Origin: Candidatus Thiodiazotropha sp. LNASS1
GTDB lineage: Bacteria > Pseudomonadota > Gammaproteobacteria > Chromatiales > Chromatiaceae
Reading direction: 5' to 3'
NCBI RefSeq assembly: GCF_964212655.1
Contig: NZ_OZ156465.1
Coordinates: 4,588,001-4,652,000 of the forward strand
Length of the DNA: 64,000 bases
Part shown: piece by piece, positions 1 to 11,509 of the stretch
Layout of the letters: each line of letters begins with the position of its first letter
Position numbering within the stretch: position 1 is the first letter of the stretch
Translations under genes and position numbers: made by a program
The notes under the pieces: generated by a model
Told to the model about the DNA's origin: nothing
Databases searched by the model: none
What the model saw: only the letters and a program-made list of their open reading frames with translations

Positions 1-140
<140 letters not shown>

Positions 141-176
141 TCAGTCTGTTTCATTTCAATGTCGAGGTGTTTTGCT

Positions 177-2351
177 TCAACCCTCTTGCTTGTGTAACAG
201 GATCGCCCCCAGAGGCGGCAGGGTCAATGCTATCGACTGGCTGCGTCCCATCCAGGGGATATCCTCGGAGATCAATCCGCTGCCGTTGCCCATGTTGCTG
301 CCCCCGTAAAATTCAGAATCGGAATTGAAGATCTCCGAATAGTTTCCGGGGTAGTTGACGCCTATCCGATAGTTCTCGCGCGGTACCGGAGTGAAATTCA
401 GGATGATCAGTATTTCATTACCGTCCCGATCTTTTCTCACATAGCTGAGAATCGACTGTGAGCTGTCATGACAATCGATCCAGTCGAAACCGGGATATTC
501 GAATTCAATCTGGTGCAGTACCGGCTGTTCTCGATAGAGCTTGTTGAGATCGGTCAGAAGTGCGGTTATCCCTTTATGGGAAGGGTGCTCCTGCAGGAAC
601 CAGTCCAGGGCCTCACTATCGTTCCATTCGCGGCCCTGGGCGAACTCACTGCCCATGAACAGGAGCTTTTTCCCGGGGTAGGTGAACATATAGGTATAGA
701 GAAGACGTAAATTAGCAAATTTTTGCCAATCATCCCCGGGCATTTTGTCGATCATCGAGCCTTTGCCGTGGACAACCTCATCATGAGAGAAGGGCAGCAC
801 GAAATTCTCGGTGAAGGCATAGAGAAGCCCGAAGGTCAGCAAATCGTGGTGATAGTGGCGGTAAATTGGATCCTGAGAGGTGTAAGAGAGCGTATCGTGC
901 ATCCAACCCATGTTCCACTTCATGCTGAAACCCAGTCCTCCCAGCCAGGTTGGGCGCGACACCTGAGGCCAGGCAGTGGACTCCTCCGCGATCATCAATG
1001 TTCCCGGGTGGAAGTCATGGGTGACGCTGTTGAGTTCCCGCAGGAAGTCAACCGCCTCAAGATTCTCCCGTCCCCCGTACTGATTGGGCACCCAGTCTCC
1101 GGGTTCTCGGGAGTAATCGAGATAGAGCATGGAGGCAACCGCATCGACACGTAAGCCGTCGATGTGAAACTCCTCCAGCCAGTAGATGGCGCTGGAGATG
1201 AGAAAGTTTCGTACTTCGTTACGGCCGAAATTAAAGATCAAAGTGCCCCAATCCCGGTGCTCACCCTTGCGGGGGTCCTCATGTTCATACAGTGCAGAGC
1301 CATCGAATCTGGCCAGGGCATATCGATCACGGGGGAAATGGGCGGGGACCCAGTCGAGGATGATGCCGATGCCGTTTTGATGCAGGTAATCGATGAAATA
1401 GCGGAAGTCATCGGGTGCGCCGAATCGACTGGTAGGGGCGAAGTAGCCAGTTGTCTGGTAACCCCATGAGCCGTCCAGGGGGTGCTCGGTTATGGGCAAT
1501 AGCTCGATGTGGGTAAAGCCGATCCTTTTGGCATGGTCAGTAAGTTGGTGGGCAAGGTCGCGATAGTTCAGGAATCCTCCCTGGTCGTCTCTCCGCCAGG
1601 ATCCCAGGTGGACCTCATAGATAGACATCGGTTCCTGTTGCCAGTTGGAAGTGGCTCGGTTGTTTATCCACTCCCCGTCACCCCACTCATAGTCACTGTC
1701 AGAGACCACGATGGCCGCTGTGTCAGGGCGGTATTGAAAAAAATTCCCATAGGGGTCTGTACGCAGTGAAATGTGTCCGTCCTGAGTGCGGATTTCGAAT
1801 TTGTACAAACTGCCATGCTCCAGTTCGGGAATGAACAGCTCCCAGACACCGGAGCCTCCCCTTGATCGCATGGGGTGAACCCGTCCGTCCCAATGGTTGA
1901 AATTACCCACCACGGAAACTCTGGCGGCGTTCGGCGCCCAGACGGCAAACAGTATCCCGCTTATCCCGACTGTTTCATACGGGTGGGCGCCAAAGAAGCG
2001 GTAGGCATGACGGTGCTTGCCTTCGCTGAATAGGTGGAGGTCGAACTCCGGCAAAAGGGGTGGAAAACAGTATGGATCGTAGGTTTTACGGATCTGCCCT
2101 GATTTGTCCTGCCACTCCAGCCGATAGTGCTCATCGACCTTGTCAGCCGCTGTCTCCAGCTCAAAAAAATCGGTGCCTTGAAGACGCCTGAAAGGGTGCT
2201 GTCCATCCTCCAAAGTGACTTTTTCCGCCTGTGGCATGAATACCCTGATGCGACAGTCGTCACCATGGACATGTCTGCCCAACACCTCGAATGGATCATG
2301 GTGACGGGCATCAATAATCCGTTTCAACGCCACTGGAATTTTACTCATCAT
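177..2351 (-). CDS. glgB: 1,4-alpha-glucan branching enzyme
   Basis: GlgB cuts alpha-1,4 glucan chains and re-attaches the piece in alpha-1,6 linkage during glycogen synthesis. Visible domains are an N-terminal GlgB-specific domain, a CBM48 carbohydrate module (around [20 protein letters not shown], with NFNHWDG), a GH13 barrel and a C-terminal all-beta domain. Catalytic signatures are present: [10 protein letters not shown] (nucleophile Asp), MIAEES (acid Glu) and SHDEVVHGK (transition-state Asp). The reading frame extends to 2408, but [11 protein letters not shown] at 2351/2348 gives the usual length of about 724 aa, so I start there. It is divergent from glgC; the 213-bp spacer holds a solo copy of repeat family A. 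Confidence 0.95.
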   Translation of the reverse strand: MMSKIPVALKRIIDARHHDPFEVLGRHVHGDDCRIRVFMPQAEKVTLEDGQHPFRRLQGTDFFELETAADKVDEHYRLEWQDKSGQIRKTYDPYCFPPLLPEFDLHLFSEGKHRHAYRFFGAHPYETVGISGILFAVWAPNAARVSVVGNFNHWDGRVHPMRSRGGSGVWELFIPELEHGSLYKFEIRTQDGHISLRTDPYGNFFQYRPDTAAIVVSDSDYEWGDGEWINNRATSNWQQEPMSIYEVHLGSWRRDDQGGFLNYRDLAHQLTDHAKRIGFTHIELLPITEHPLDGSWGYQTTGYFAPTSRFGAPDDFRYFIDYLHQNGIGIILDWVPAHFPRDRYALARFDGSALYEHEDPRKGEHRDWGTLIFNFGRNEVRNFLISSAIYWLEEFHIDGLRVDAVASMLYLDYSREPGDWVPNQYGGRENLEAVDFLRELNSVTHDFHPGTLMIAEESTAWPQVSRPTWLGGLGFSMKWNMGWMHDTLSYTSQDPIYRHYHHDLLTFGLLYAFTENFVLPFSHDEVVHGKGSMIDKMPGDDWQKFANLRLLYTYMFTYPGKKLLFMGSEFAQGREWNDSEALDWFLQEHPSHKGITALLTDLNKLYREQPVLHQIEFEYPGFDWIDCHDSSQSILSYVRKDRDGNEILIILNFTPVPRENYRIGVNYPGNYSEIFNSDSEFYGGSNMGNGSGLISEDIPWMGRSQSIALTLPPLGAILLHKQEG

Positions 2352-2472
2352 AAATTTTAAGAAACCTGCTTTGAACGGTACGCCTTGAAGGGGACATGAT
2401 GTTAACATACCAACACTTCCGTCTCATCAACAGGTTCATTCTCATTTGAGAGCGGGGCACATAATTAAACTA

Positions 2473-2499
2473 GGGCCGATTGGATGAGTGTTAACAGGC
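2473..2499. repeat. Repeat family A, solo end (copy A1)
   Basis: A 27-bp sequence GGGCCGATTGGATG followed by AGTGTTAACAGGC lies in the divergent glgB/glgC spacer. Near-identical copies occur at 31687-31712, 40356-40383 and 58428-58455. This copy has CTAG immediately on both sides (2470-2473 overlapping its first G, and 2501-2504), as if inserted at CTAG. No partner inverted end is visible nearby, so it looks like a single end of the larger element seen at 31506-31712. Confidence 0.75.
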
Positions 2500-2564
2500 G
2501 CTAGCTACTCACGAGTAGGATTTGCAGTAATTTTTGGCCAGCTTTGGCAATGGAGGAGTGATCG

Positions 2565-3830
2565 ATGACTGAACAGAGTCCGCGTTTCGTCAGCCGGCTG
2601 ACTCGCAATACGCTTGCCCTGATACTGGCGGGTGGACGCGGTTCCCGACTCAAGCACCTGACTAAATGGCGTTCGAAGCCTGCGGTACCCTTCGGAGGGA
2701 AGTTCAGGATCGTCGATTTCCCCCTCTCCAACTGTATCAATTCCGGTATTCGCCAGGTGGGGGTACTGACGCAATACAAAGCCCATTCACTGTTGTTGCA
2801 TATTCAGCGTGGTTGGGGCTTTCTGCGGGGTGAATTTGGTGAATTCGTGGAATTGCTCCCGGCCCAGCAGCGCATTGAAAGCAGCTGGTACGAGGGTACG
2901 GCTGATGCGGTCTACCAAAATCTGGACATCCTCCGCAGCCACAACCCGGACTATGTATTGGTCCTGGCGGGAGACCACATCTATAAAATGGATTATGGCA
3001 CCATGATCGCCGAACATGTGGAATCCGGCGCCGATATGACCGTTGGCTGCCTCACGGTCGATCTGGAGAGTGCCAAAGAGTTTGGTGTGATGACGGTGGA
3101 TAGTGACGGATGGGTGGTCGATTTCCATGAGAAACCCGCCAATCCGAAGCCGATTCCAGGTAAGGAGAATGAGGCTCTGGCCTCGATGGGAATCTATGTG
3201 TTTAACCGTAAGTTCTTGTTTGAACAGTTGATAAAAGATGCGGATACGCCCAACTCATCCCACGATTTCGGCAAGGACATCATACCCAAAGTGATCGAGA
3301 AATACCGTGTGATGGCCTATCGTTTCAGAGATGCCACCAGCGGTAAGCAGGCCTACTGGCGGGATGTGGGTACGATTGATGCGTTCTGGACGGCCAATCT
3401 GGAGCTGATTGGCGTTACACCCCCCCTCAATCTCTATGACCGGAGTTGGCCGATCTGGACCTATCAGGAGCAGTTACCGCCCGCAAAGTTTGTTTTTGAT
3501 GACGATGAGCGTAGAGGCATGGCGGTTGATTCCATGGTTTCCGGCGGATGTGTCATATCGGGCGCCAAAGTAACGAACTCACTGCTTTTTTCCAATGTGC
3601 GTGTCAATTCCTACAGTGAAGTGAATGAAACCGTTGTTTTGCCGGATGTTAACATCGGACGCAACTGCCGTATCAGCAAAGCGGTGATTGATCGTGGTTG
3701 TGATATACCGGAGGGCACGGTCATCGGTGAGGACCCGGACCTGGATGCGGAACGCTTTTATGTCAGTGAAAAGGGTGTCGTATTGGTGACGCCGGAAATG
3801 TTAGGCCAGGTAATCCACCATGTCAGATGA
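2565..3830 (+). CDS. glgC: Glucose-1-phosphate adenylyltransferase
   Basis: ADP-glucose pyrophosphorylase converts glucose-1-phosphate and ATP to ADP-glucose, the committed step of bacterial glycogen synthesis. The 421-aa protein has the N-terminal nucleotidyltransferase signature [15 protein letters not shown] with SKPAVPFGG, the substrate region GTADAVYQN, the [11 protein letters not shown] motif and a C-terminal left-handed beta-helix domain ([20 protein letters not shown]). The start at 2565 has an excellent ribosome site, GGAGGAG at 2552-2558. It is the first gene of a three-gene run with the GH57 enzyme (11-bp overlap) and malQ. No glgA is in the window, so glycogen synthase must be encoded elsewhere. 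Confidence 0.96.
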   Translation: MTEQSPRFVSRLTRNTLALILAGGRGSRLKHLTKWRSKPAVPFGGKFRIVDFPLSNCINSGIRQVGVLTQYKAHSLLLHIQRGWGFLRGEFGEFVELLPAQQRIESSWYEGTADAVYQNLDILRSHNPDYVLVLAGDHIYKMDYGTMIAEHVESGADMTVGCLTVDLESAKEFGVMTVDSDGWVVDFHEKPANPKPIPGKENEALASMGIYVFNRKFLFEQLIKDADTPNSSHDFGKDIIPKVIEKYRVMAYRFRDATSGKQAYWRDVGTIDAFWTANLELIGVTPPLNLYDRSWPIWTYQEQLPPAKFVFDDDERRGMAVDSMVSGGCVISGAKVTNSLLFSNVRVNSYSEVNETVVLPDVNIGRNCRISKAVIDRGCDIPEGTVIGEDPDLDAERFYVSEKGVVLVTPEMLGQVIHHVR

Positions 3831-5535
3831 TTTAGAGCCGGACAACCGCTTGCAGGTTGTCTTATGCTGGCACATGCATCAGCCCTACTATAAGGGGCCG
3901 GATGATAGTGAGTACCTGTTACCCTGGGTCTATCTGCACGGCATCAAAGACTACTCTGATATGGTGGCCCATCTGGAGCACACGCCGGATGCCAAGGCGG
4001 TGGTGAATTTTGCCCCTGTCTTGTTGGAACAGATCGATGACTATGCTACCCAGATCAAGGCCTGGCTGAATAAAGGTACTTTGATTCGCGATCCGTTACT
4101 GGCGGCGCTCGCCGGACCGGGACTTCCGGTGGATACGGTATCCCGCAAGGCAATTATTTCCGCCTGTCTCAAGGCCAATGAAAACCGCCTCATCAGCCGT
4201 TTCAAGCATTTCAGTGAATTGGCGGCGCTGGCCAAGCATGCATTGGAAAACGAGGCCATGATTGCCTATTTCAATGATCAATATCTGGTCGATCTTTTGA
4301 TCTGGTACCATCTGTCCTGGGTCGGCGAATGCCAGCGGATGAACGATATTCGGGTACGGTCCTTGCAGGCAAAGGGGCATGGTTTCGACCAGGACGACCG
4401 GCGTCGTATGATCGAGTTGATCTGGGAGATTTTGAGCAATCTCACCCAGCGTTACGCAAAACTGGCGGATCAGGGCCAGGTAGAGCTTTCGGTAACACCC
4501 TACGCCCACCCGATCATTCCCCTGCTGACAGATATAAATGCCGCCAAAGAGGCCTTGCCGACTATTGCCATGCCTGGGTTGGAGGAGTATCCAGGTGGTG
4601 AATCCCGGGCCCGTTGGCATATGCGTAAAGGCATCGAGGTATTCGAGAAGCATTTCGGCTTTAAGCCTAAAGGGTGTTGGCCTTCAGAGGGTGGAGTCAG
4701 TGAGGCGACCCTGAAGATGCTGGAGGAGGAGGGCTTTGAATGGGCGGCCACCGGCCAACAGGTTTTGAGTAACAGCCTGATGGCCGGAGGCGGCGATATG
4801 CCCCTTCCCGATAATTGGGTGCATTCGGCCTACTGTGTCCAGGAAGGCCATCTGAATATGTTCTTTCGGGACGATGGCCTCTCCGATCTGATCGGATTCA
4901 CCTACGGTGAGTGGCATTCCGACGACGCGGTGGGGGATTTGATAAACCATCTTGTAAATATCGCCGATGCCTGTCAGGACAATCCTGATGCCGTGGTCTC
5001 GATAATCATGGACGGGGAGAATGCCTGGGAATACTACCCCTACAATGGATGCTACTTTCTACGGGCCATGTACGAACGTCTGTCACAACATCCCCGGTTA
5101 TCTCTAACCACATTCTCTGAGGTACTGGATCGTCAACAGCAGCCGCCTCCCAGACTCTCGAAACTGGTGGCGGGCAGTTGGGTTTACGGCACCTTCACTA
5201 CCTGGATCGGCGACAAGGACAAGAATCGCGCCTGGGATCTGCTGGGGGATGCGAAGAAGGTATATGATCGCGTGTTGGCGCAGAATGAATTCAGCAAGCG
5301 AAAGTTGGCGGAGTTGGAAAAACAGTTAGCGATCTGTGAGGGGTCTGATTGGTTCTGGTGGTTTGGAGACTATAATCCAGGTGAAACCGTCAGCGATTTC
5401 GAACAGCTGTTTCGCAGCCAGCTTTCCTACCTTTTCGACCTGCTGGGAGAACCCAAACCCGACTATCTATCTCAAGTCTTTGCCGTAGGAAGTGGTAATC
5501 CATCCCTGGGTGGGGTAATGAAGAAAAATGATTGA
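3820..5535 (+). CDS. Glycoside hydrolase family 57 (alpha-amylase/glucanotransferase type)
   Basis: A 571-aa GH57 enzyme, expected to act on alpha-glucans. Family motifs are HMHQP at residues 18-22, [10 protein letters not shown] (the Glu of SEGG is the expected nucleophile), [10 protein letters not shown], and [13 protein letters not shown] (the Asp is the expected acid/base). A helical C-terminal part follows. The start overlaps the end of glgC by 11 bp and the end is 17 bp before malQ, so it is very likely co-transcribed and part of glycogen metabolism. Whether it hydrolyses, transfers or branches glucan cannot be read from sequence. Because glgB is also present, a debranching or transferase role is as likely as branching. 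Confidence 0.9.
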   Translation: MSDDLEPDNRLQVVLCWHMHQPYYKGPDDSEYLLPWVYLHGIKDYSDMVAHLEHTPDAKAVVNFAPVLLEQIDDYATQIKAWLNKGTLIRDPLLAALAGPGLPVDTVSRKAIISACLKANENRLISRFKHFSELAALAKHALENEAMIAYFNDQYLVDLLIWYHLSWVGECQRMNDIRVRSLQAKGHGFDQDDRRRMIELIWEILSNLTQRYAKLADQGQVELSVTPYAHPIIPLLTDINAAKEALPTIAMPGLEEYPGGESRARWHMRKGIEVFEKHFGFKPKGCWPSEGGVSEATLKMLEEEGFEWAATGQQVLSNSLMAGGGDMPLPDNWVHSAYCVQEGHLNMFFRDDGLSDLIGFTYGEWHSDDAVGDLINHLVNIADACQDNPDAVVSIIMDGENAWEYYPYNGCYFLRAMYERLSQHPRLSLTTFSEVLDRQQQPPPRLSKLVAGSWVYGTFTTWIGDKDKNRAWDLLGDAKKVYDRVLAQNEFSKRKLAELEKQLAICEGSDWFWWFGDYNPGETVSDFEQLFRSQLSYLFDLLGEPKPDYLSQVFAVGSGNPSLGGVMKKND

Positions 5536-5552
5536 AGTGATGAGATACGTGA

Positions 5553-7049
5553 ATGAATAATGTTGCCGAAGAAAATTTTCGGCCAGTCCATCAGATTTTG
5601 ACCCGTCGCCGGGCAGGCATTCTTTTACATATCACATCCCTTCCCGGACCGGGTGTGGTTGGGGATCTGGGCAGAGATGCCTATCATTTCGTCGATTTCC
5701 TGGTCTCCTCGGGAGTGAGCGTCTGGCAAATTCTGCCGATCGGGCCCACCATGCATGACAATTCACCCTATCAGAGCAGCTCCGTCTATGCCGGCAATCC
5801 CCGCCTGATAAGTCTGGAGCTGCCACTGCAAAAGGGTTGGCTTGAAGCTATACCCGAAAGCGAGGATGTACTCTCCGACGCAGTGAAAAGCTATGCCATA
5901 AAACTGGCTTGGGAAGGGTTTAAGGAGCGCGCCGATAAGGGTGACAGGGACGATTACCAACGCTTTGTAGCAGAGCAGAAGCATTGGCTTGAGGATTATG
6001 TCCTGTTCCAGGCATTGCACCAGGAAGAGGGGGGCTGTTGGTGGGAATGGCATACCACCCTGAGGGACAGGGAACCACAGGCGATTGCAGAGTCAAGAGC
6101 ACGCTTCACAGAGACCATTGACGTTATTCGTTTTGAACAATATCTGTTTTTTACCGAGTGGATGAATCTGAAGCACTATGCCAATGAGCGTGGGGTACTG
6201 CTATTTGGCGATCTGCCCATCTTCGTGGCTCATGATAGTGCTGAAGTGTGGGCCCATCGCGAGTTCTTTGATCTGCTCGAGGATGGTCATCCCAGGGTGG
6301 TTGCCGGTGTGCCTCCCGACTATTTTTCCGATACCGGGCAGCGCTGGGGTAATCCGCTTTATTGCTGGGAAAGGCTGGAAGCGGATGATTTTTCGTTCTG
6401 GATCGAACGTCTCAGGGCTCAGTCAACCCTGTTCGATTTTTTGCGTATCGATCATTTTCGGGGATTTGAAGCCTATTGGGAGATACCGGCAGAGGAAAAG
6501 ACGGCGGTCAATGGCAGGTGGGTGGAGGCTCCCGGTGAAAGATTGTTCGAACAACTCTATACAGATCTGCCGGATCTGGAGCTGGTGGCAGAGGATCTGG
6601 GCGTGATCACACCGGAGGTGGATGCGTTGCGCAAGGCCTATCATCTGCCCGGCATGAAGATCCTGCAGTTTGCTTTTTCCGGGGGAGCGGATAACCCCTA
6701 CCTCCCGTTCCACCACACCCGCGACTCGGTGGTCTATACCGGAACCCACGACAATGACACCACCCTGGGCTGGTATAGGGGGCTTGATGACGGAACCCGC
6801 GAGTTTGTCGATGACTATCTGGGCAAGCCGCGTGAGGCCATGCCATGGCCTCTGATTCGTGCTGCCCTGTCTTCCAGGGCAAATCTGGCGGTAATCCCTT
6901 TCCAGGATGTGCTGGGTCTTGATGGGGCTCACCGGATGAACACTCCGGGCACCACTGAGGGCAATTGGGATTGGAGATTCGATTGGGAACAGATTAAGCA
7001 CGGCACTGCCGAGCGCCTGTTACGTTCGATCAAGATGTACGGCAGATAA
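5553..7049 (+). CDS. malQ: 4-alpha-glucanotransferase (amylomaltase)
   Basis: MalQ transfers alpha-1,4 glucan segments between maltodextrins (GH77) and recycles the oligosaccharides left by glycogen breakdown. At 498 aa it has the usual length of the short bacterial form. Signatures: RRAGILLHITSLPGP near the N terminus, DNSPYQSSSVYAGNP, LRIDHFRGFEAYW (nucleophile Asp), ELVAEDLG (acid Glu) and YTGTHDNDTT (third carboxylate). It is the last gene of the glgC-GH57-malQ run; the spacer to the upstream gene is only 17 bp. The sequence after its stop contains no terminator on the plus strand that I can see. Confidence 0.95.
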   Translation: MNNVAEENFRPVHQILTRRRAGILLHITSLPGPGVVGDLGRDAYHFVDFLVSSGVSVWQILPIGPTMHDNSPYQSSSVYAGNPRLISLELPLQKGWLEAIPESEDVLSDAVKSYAIKLAWEGFKERADKGDRDDYQRFVAEQKHWLEDYVLFQALHQEEGGCWWEWHTTLRDREPQAIAESRARFTETIDVIRFEQYLFFTEWMNLKHYANERGVLLFGDLPIFVAHDSAEVWAHREFFDLLEDGHPRVVAGVPPDYFSDTGQRWGNPLYCWERLEADDFSFWIERLRAQSTLFDFLRIDHFRGFEAYWEIPAEEKTAVNGRWVEAPGERLFEQLYTDLPDLELVAEDLGVITPEVDALRKAYHLPGMKILQFAFSGGADNPYLPFHHTRDSVVYTGTHDNDTTLGWYRGLDDGTREFVDDYLGKPREAMPWPLIRAALSSRANLAVIPFQDVLGLDGAHRMNTPGTTEGNWDWRFDWEQIKHGTAERLLRSIKMYGR

Positions 7050-7126
7050 CGGTCAATGAGTGATGTATTATCAACACGACATATTTGGTCGCCACGTTAA
7101 TATCATGAGTTGAGAGGGCGATCGCG

Positions 7127-7160
7127 AAAAAAAAACCACTCCGACACCAGGCCGAAGTGG
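7127..7160 (-). terminator. Rho-independent terminator, minus strand
   Basis: Read on the minus strand, CCACTTCG and CGGAGTGG form an imperfect stem (7136-7160) followed directly by nine T residues (A-run 7127-7135 on the plus strand). The orientation fits the short minus-strand gene at 7321-7443, about 160 bp upstream, or antisense transcription toward malQ. Confidence 0.7.
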
Positions 7161-7320
7161 CTATACCAAAGGAGGATGGAGGAGATAAGCCGCCGTCACA
7201 ATGCAGTTTCGGCTGACTTGGCACTATTTCACCATCCACAGACTTTTCTTTCATTGAGAAAAATCAATCCAATCATAATGTAACAATTTGCATAACCGAT
7301 TGGATTGGATTCAACAGCCC

Positions 7321-7443
7321 TTAATCTTCTTCGCTGGGATCCTCCGCGGATGAGGACTTGTGACTGCCGCCGGCGAGAAAGAGTGCGGCGACGCCCAGTG
7401 CGAGGAGGATGATCAATGAGATGGCTATCAGGATATTACTCAT
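7321..7443 (-). CDS. 40-aa single-pass membrane peptide
   Basis: A complete small reading frame from ATG (7441-7443) to TAA (7321-7323). The peptide begins MSNILIAISLIILLALGVAA, a strong transmembrane segment (residues 4-24), and ends with a hydrophilic acidic tail SSSAEDPSEED. The composition of a clean hydrophobic stretch, then Gly-Gly, then an acidic tail is unlikely by chance. A terminator on the same strand lies at 7127-7160. It is divergent from purL. I do not recognise a family; it is too short for standard gene callers. The function is unknown and no clear ribosome site is visible beyond AAGAGAG about 10 nt upstream. Confidence 0.6.
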   Translation of the reverse strand: MSNILIAISLIILLALGVAALFLAGGSHKSSSAEDPSEED

Positions 7444-7517
7444 GGATTACGGTGCTCTCTTAATTGGTGTTTTTCGAGTATCATTGTGCTTTTTCCGACC
7501 TGCAGGATAAAGGCCCA

Positions 7518-10500
7518 ATGTTGATTCTCCGTGGCGCGCCAGCCCTCTCTGAATTTCGTCTACAGAAACTCGCCCAACGTCTCTCAGGCTTGCTAAACGG
7601 AAAAGCGGGTGTTGTCTCGGAGTATCTCCATATTGCCGATGTCAACCAATCCCTCGATGAGAGAGAGAGGGCAGTGCTCGACAATCTGTTGAGCTATGGA
7701 CCCGCCATGCCTGATATACGGCATGATGGCACCCTTTTATTGGTGGTCCCACGACCCGGTACTCTCTCGCCCTGGTCTACCAAGGCCACCGATATCGCCC
7801 ACCACTGCGGCTTACAGAAAATACAACGCCTGGAACGCGGCTTGGCATTCTATCTGACCCTGGATGAAAGGGGGCTTGACAGTAAACAGTATGTGATTGC
7901 GGCCGAACAGTTGCGTGACCGCATGACCGAAATTGTGCTGTCGGATGCTGAGGATGCGACCTGCCTATTCAATCGTGCCGAGCCTAAGCACTACATCCAA
8001 GTGGATATTCTGGGAGGTGGGGAGAGGGCATTACACAATGCCAATACGGAGTTGGGCCTTGCACTGTCGGATGACGAGATCGAATATCTGGTGGAGAGCT
8101 TTCAGTCCCTGCAACGTAATCCCACTGATGTGGAACTGATGATGTTTGCCCAGGCCAATTCAGAACACTGCAGGCATAAGATATTCAACGCAGACTGGAT
8201 TATCGATGGAGAGCATCAGCAGCGATCTCTGTTTGAGATGATTCGCAATACGACCGACAGTTCGCCAGCTGAAGTCCTTTCGGCGTACAAGGACAATGCC
8301 GCAGTCATCAGCGGTCCGAGCGCAGAGCGATTCGTGCTTGATCCGGAAACCAATGTCTACAGCTTCGGCCAGGAGGATATCCACATTCTGATGAAGGTGG
8401 AGACCCACAACCACCCAACGGCGATCTCTCCCGATCCGGGGGCGGCCACAGGTTCCGGGGGTGAGATTCGTGACGAGGGCGCGACTGGAAAGGGCGCCAA
8501 GCCGAAGGCGGGCCTGTGCGGTTTTTCAGTCTCCAATCTGCGTATTCCCGATGGTGAAATGCCTTGGGAGGTCGACTACGGCAAACCCGGCCGCATCGTT
8601 TCCGCCCTGGATATTATGCTGGAGGGTCCGATCGGCGCCGCTTCATTCAATAATGAATTCGGCCGCCCGAACCTGAATGGATATTTCCGCACATATGAGG
8701 CCCGGGTGCCCGGGCCGGTTGGAGAGGAGTTGCGTGGATATCACAAACCGATCATGTTGGCGGGTGGTTTGGGGAATATCCGCGCCGAACATATCGAAAA
8801 GGGTGGCTTTCCCAGCGGATCACCCTTGGTTGTCCTCGGGGGCCCGGCCATGCTGATCGGCCTTGGCGGCGGCGCGGCTTCCAGCATGGCCAGCGGTACT
8901 TCTGCGGAGGATCTCGACTTTGCATCCGTCCAACGCTCAAACCCGGAGATGCAGCGTCGCTGTCAGGAGGTGATCGATGCCTGTTGGGTGCGGGGTGATG
9001 CCAATCCGATTCTGTTTATCCACGATGTGGGTGCCGGTGGCCTCTCCAATGCCTTGCCGGAGCTGGTTCACGACGCCGCATTAGGCGGACGTTTCGAGCT
9101 GCGCACAGTGCCAAATGACGATCCCGGAATGTCACCGATGGAAATCTGGTGCAATGAGTCCCAGGAACGCTATGTCATGGCCGTCGATGTGGATAAACTG
9201 GATGAGTTCAAGGCGATCTGTGAGCGTGAACGCTGCCCCTATGCTATCGTCGGCGAGGCGATGGATGAGGAGCATCTGGTTTTGGGTGATGCCCATTTCG
9301 ACAATAATCCCATCGATATTCCGATGAGCCTGCTGTTCGGTAAACCACCGCGCATGCTGCGGGATGTGCGACGCAAGACCTTTCAAAAACAACAGCTCGA
9401 TTTTTCCGGTGTCGATCTCAAACAGGCTGCCCTGAGGGTGCTGCAGCTGCCGACTGTGGCCAATAAGACTTTCCTGATCACTATCGGCGATCGTTCGATC
9501 ACCGGCATGGTGAATCGTGATCAGATGGTGGGGCCCTGGCAGGTCCCGGTTGCTGATCTGGCAGTGACATCCTCCGGGCTGATGGGCTACACCGGTGAGG
9601 CCATGGCGATGGGAGAGAGGACCCCGCTGGCACTGCTGGATGCCCCTGCATCCGGACGCATGGCGATCGGTGAAGCGATTACCAATATAGCGGCGGCGAG
9701 AATCGAAAAACTCTCCGATATCAAGCTCTCTGCCAATTGGATGGCGCCGGCCGGACATCCCGGTGAGGATGCGAAGCTCTATGAAACGGTGAAGGCGGTG
9801 GGTATGGAGTTGTGTCCGGCCTTGGGTATCGCCATCCCGGTGGGTAAGGACTCTATGTCGATGAAGACGGTGTGGCATGAGGGCGACCAGGAGCTTGCGG
9901 TGACTGCACCCCTTTCCCTGATCGTCTCCGCCTTTGCCCCGGTGATGGATATCAGGTCCACCCAAACGCCGATGTTGCGTAGCGATGCCGGGGATTCCGA
10001 TTTGATTCTGATCGATCTGGGAAAGGGAAAGAACCGCCTGGGGGCCACCGCGTTGGCCCAGGTCTATCAACAGATTGGCCACCATGGCGCCGACCTGGAG
10101 GATCCGGATGCCTTGCGACGCTTTTTCGCACTGATTCAGGAACTCAACCAGAACGATCTGATATTGGCCTATCATGACCGTTCGGACGGTGGACTGTTCA
10201 CAACAATCTGTGAAATGGCATTCGCCGGTCGTTGTGGTGTGAGTGTGGAGATCGATGATCTGGGGGACGATGACCTTGCCATACTCTTCAGTGAGGAGTT
10301 GGGGGCGGTGATACAAGTGCCTCACCGTGATACCGATGAAGTATTGAAGATGTTAAGCGATGATGGGCTGAGACGCTGTAGCCATGTGATCGGAACCCTC
10401 AACGGTGATGACCGGATTGAATTCACACGGGCCGGAAAAAAGGTGCTGAGTGCCACCAGGGTGGAATTACAACAGGCCTGGTCGGAGACCACGCGTCAGA

Positions 10501-11405
10501 TGCAGGCATTGCGCGACAACCCTGACTGCGCTCAGGAGGAGTATGATCGTATCGCTGAGGCGGATCCCGGTATCCAGATAAAACTCAACTTCGATCCCGA
10601 TGAAGATATTGCCTCACCGATGGTGGCCACCGGTATCAGGCCGCCAATGGCGATATTGCGTGAGCAGGGCGTCAACGGGCAGCTGGAGATGGCGGCGGCC
10701 TTCCACCGCGCCGGGTTCGAGTGTGTGGATGTGCATATGTCGGATATCATCGAGGGTCGTGTCGGCCTGAGTGGTTTCAGAGGCCTGGTGGCCTGCGGCG
10801 GTTTTTCATATGGGGATGTATTGGGCGCGGGAGAGGGTTGGGCCAAATCCGCCCTGTTCAATAGCCGGGCCAGGGATGAGTTCGAAGCCTTTTTCAACCG
10901 CCAGGATACCTTCGCGCTTGGGGTCTGCAACGGCTGTCAGATGCTCTCCAATCTGCATCAACTGATTCCGGGCGCCGATTACTGGCCCCATTTCGTGCGT
11001 AACCGATCCGAACAGTTCGAGGCGCGACTTGTCACTGTAGAGATCTGTGACACACCATCCATCCTTTTGAACGGAATGAGCGGTTCCAGAATACCGATCG
11101 TTGTGGCCCATGCCGAGGGGCGCGCCGAGTTCAACGACCCGCAGCATCTGCAGGATGCGGGTGAACTCACGGTGATGCGCTATCTCGAAAACAATGGTGA
11201 AATGGCTAGCCGTTATCCGGCCAATCCAAACGGTTCTCCCGAAGGGGTCGCGGGGCTTTGTAACAAGGATGGCCGGGTGACGATTATGATGCCGCATCCG
11301 GAGCGTGTCACCCGTACGGTTCAGTACTCCTGGCACCCGGATGATTGGGACGAGGACGCCCCATGGCTGCGACTGTTTCGCAATGCCCGGGTCTGGGTGG
11401 ATTGA
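7518..11405 (+). CDS. purL: Phosphoribosylformylglycinamidine synthase
   Basis: PurL makes formylglycinamidine ribonucleotide from FGAR, glutamine and ATP in purine synthesis. The single-chain 1295-aa form is typical of gammaproteobacteria. Visible parts are the N-terminal PurS-like domain, the FGAM linker ([12 protein letters not shown]), two AIR-synthase modules ([22 protein letters not shown]) and a class I glutamine amidotransferase ([11 protein letters not shown], catalytic Cys; MMPHPERV, catalytic His and Glu). The frame is open from TTG 7464, but ATG 7518 ([14 protein letters not shown], preceded by AGGATAAAGG) matches the family start and length exactly. It is monocistronic as far as can be seen. 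Confidence 0.97.
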   Translation: MLILRGAPALSEFRLQKLAQRLSGLLNGKAGVVSEYLHIADVNQSLDERERAVLDNLLSYGPAMPDIRHDGTLLLVVPRPGTLSPWSTKATDIAHHCGLQKIQRLERGLAFYLTLDERGLDSKQYVIAAEQLRDRMTEIVLSDAEDATCLFNRAEPKHYIQVDILGGGERALHNANTELGLALSDDEIEYLVESFQSLQRNPTDVELMMFAQANSEHCRHKIFNADWIIDGEHQQRSLFEMIRNTTDSSPAEVLSAYKDNAAVISGPSAERFVLDPETNVYSFGQEDIHILMKVETHNHPTAISPDPGAATGSGGEIRDEGATGKGAKPKAGLCGFSVSNLRIPDGEMPWEVDYGKPGRIVSALDIMLEGPIGAASFNNEFGRPNLNGYFRTYEARVPGPVGEELRGYHKPIMLAGGLGNIRAEHIEKGGFPSGSPLVVLGGPAMLIGLGGGAASSMASGTSAEDLDFASVQRSNPEMQRRCQEVIDACWVRGDANPILFIHDVGAGGLSNALPELVHDAALGGRFELRTVPNDDPGMSPMEIWCNESQERYVMAVDVDKLDEFKAICERERCPYAIVGEAMDEEHLVLGDAHFDNNPIDIPMSLLFGKPPRMLRDVRRKTFQKQQLDFSGVDLKQAALRVLQLPTVANKTFLITIGDRSITGMVNRDQMVGPWQVPVADLAVTSSGLMGYTGEAMAMGERTPLALLDAPASGRMAIGEAITNIAAARIEKLSDIKLSANWMAPAGHPGEDAKLYETVKAVGMELCPALGIAIPVGKDSMSMKTVWHEGDQELAVTAPLSLIVSAFAPVMDIRSTQTPMLRSDAGDSDLILIDLGKGKNRLGATALAQVYQQIGHHGADLEDPDALRRFFALIQELNQNDLILAYHDRSDGGLFTTICEMAFAGRCGVSVEIDDLGDDDLAILFSEELGAVIQVPHRDTDEVLKMLSDDGLRRCSHVIGTLNGDDRIEFTRAGKKVLSATRVELQQAWSETTRQMQALRDNPDCAQEEYDRIAEADPGIQIKLNFDPDEDIASPMVATGIRPPMAILREQGVNGQLEMAAAFHRAGFECVDVHMSDIIEGRVGLSGFRGLVACGGFSYGDVLGAGEGWAKSALFNSRARDEFEAFFNRQDTFALGVCNGCQMLSNLHQLIPGADYWPHFVRNRSEQFEARLVTVEICDTPSILLNGMSGSRIPIVVAHAEGRAEFNDPQHLQDAGELTVMRYLENNGEMASRYPANPNGSPEGVAGLCNKDGRVTIMMPHPERVTRTVQYSWHPDDWDEDAPWLRLFRNARVWVD

Positions 11406-11509
11406 AGGCACTGCAGCGAGCAGTATCCAGTATGTTTTGTTAACGGTGATTGGCACTCATTTACGGCCTCTGTTTCGCTACCCGATCGGGGTGTGAACCA
11501 AACCGGTTT

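Noticed and set aside
7464-7517. TTG start of purL at 7464
   Set aside because: The extra 18 residues are not part of the family; ATG 7518 gives the exact usual length.
9132-10325. Long minus-strand frame of 397 codons inside purL
   Set aside because: It lies fully inside purL and is composed of His/Arg-rich shadow sequence.
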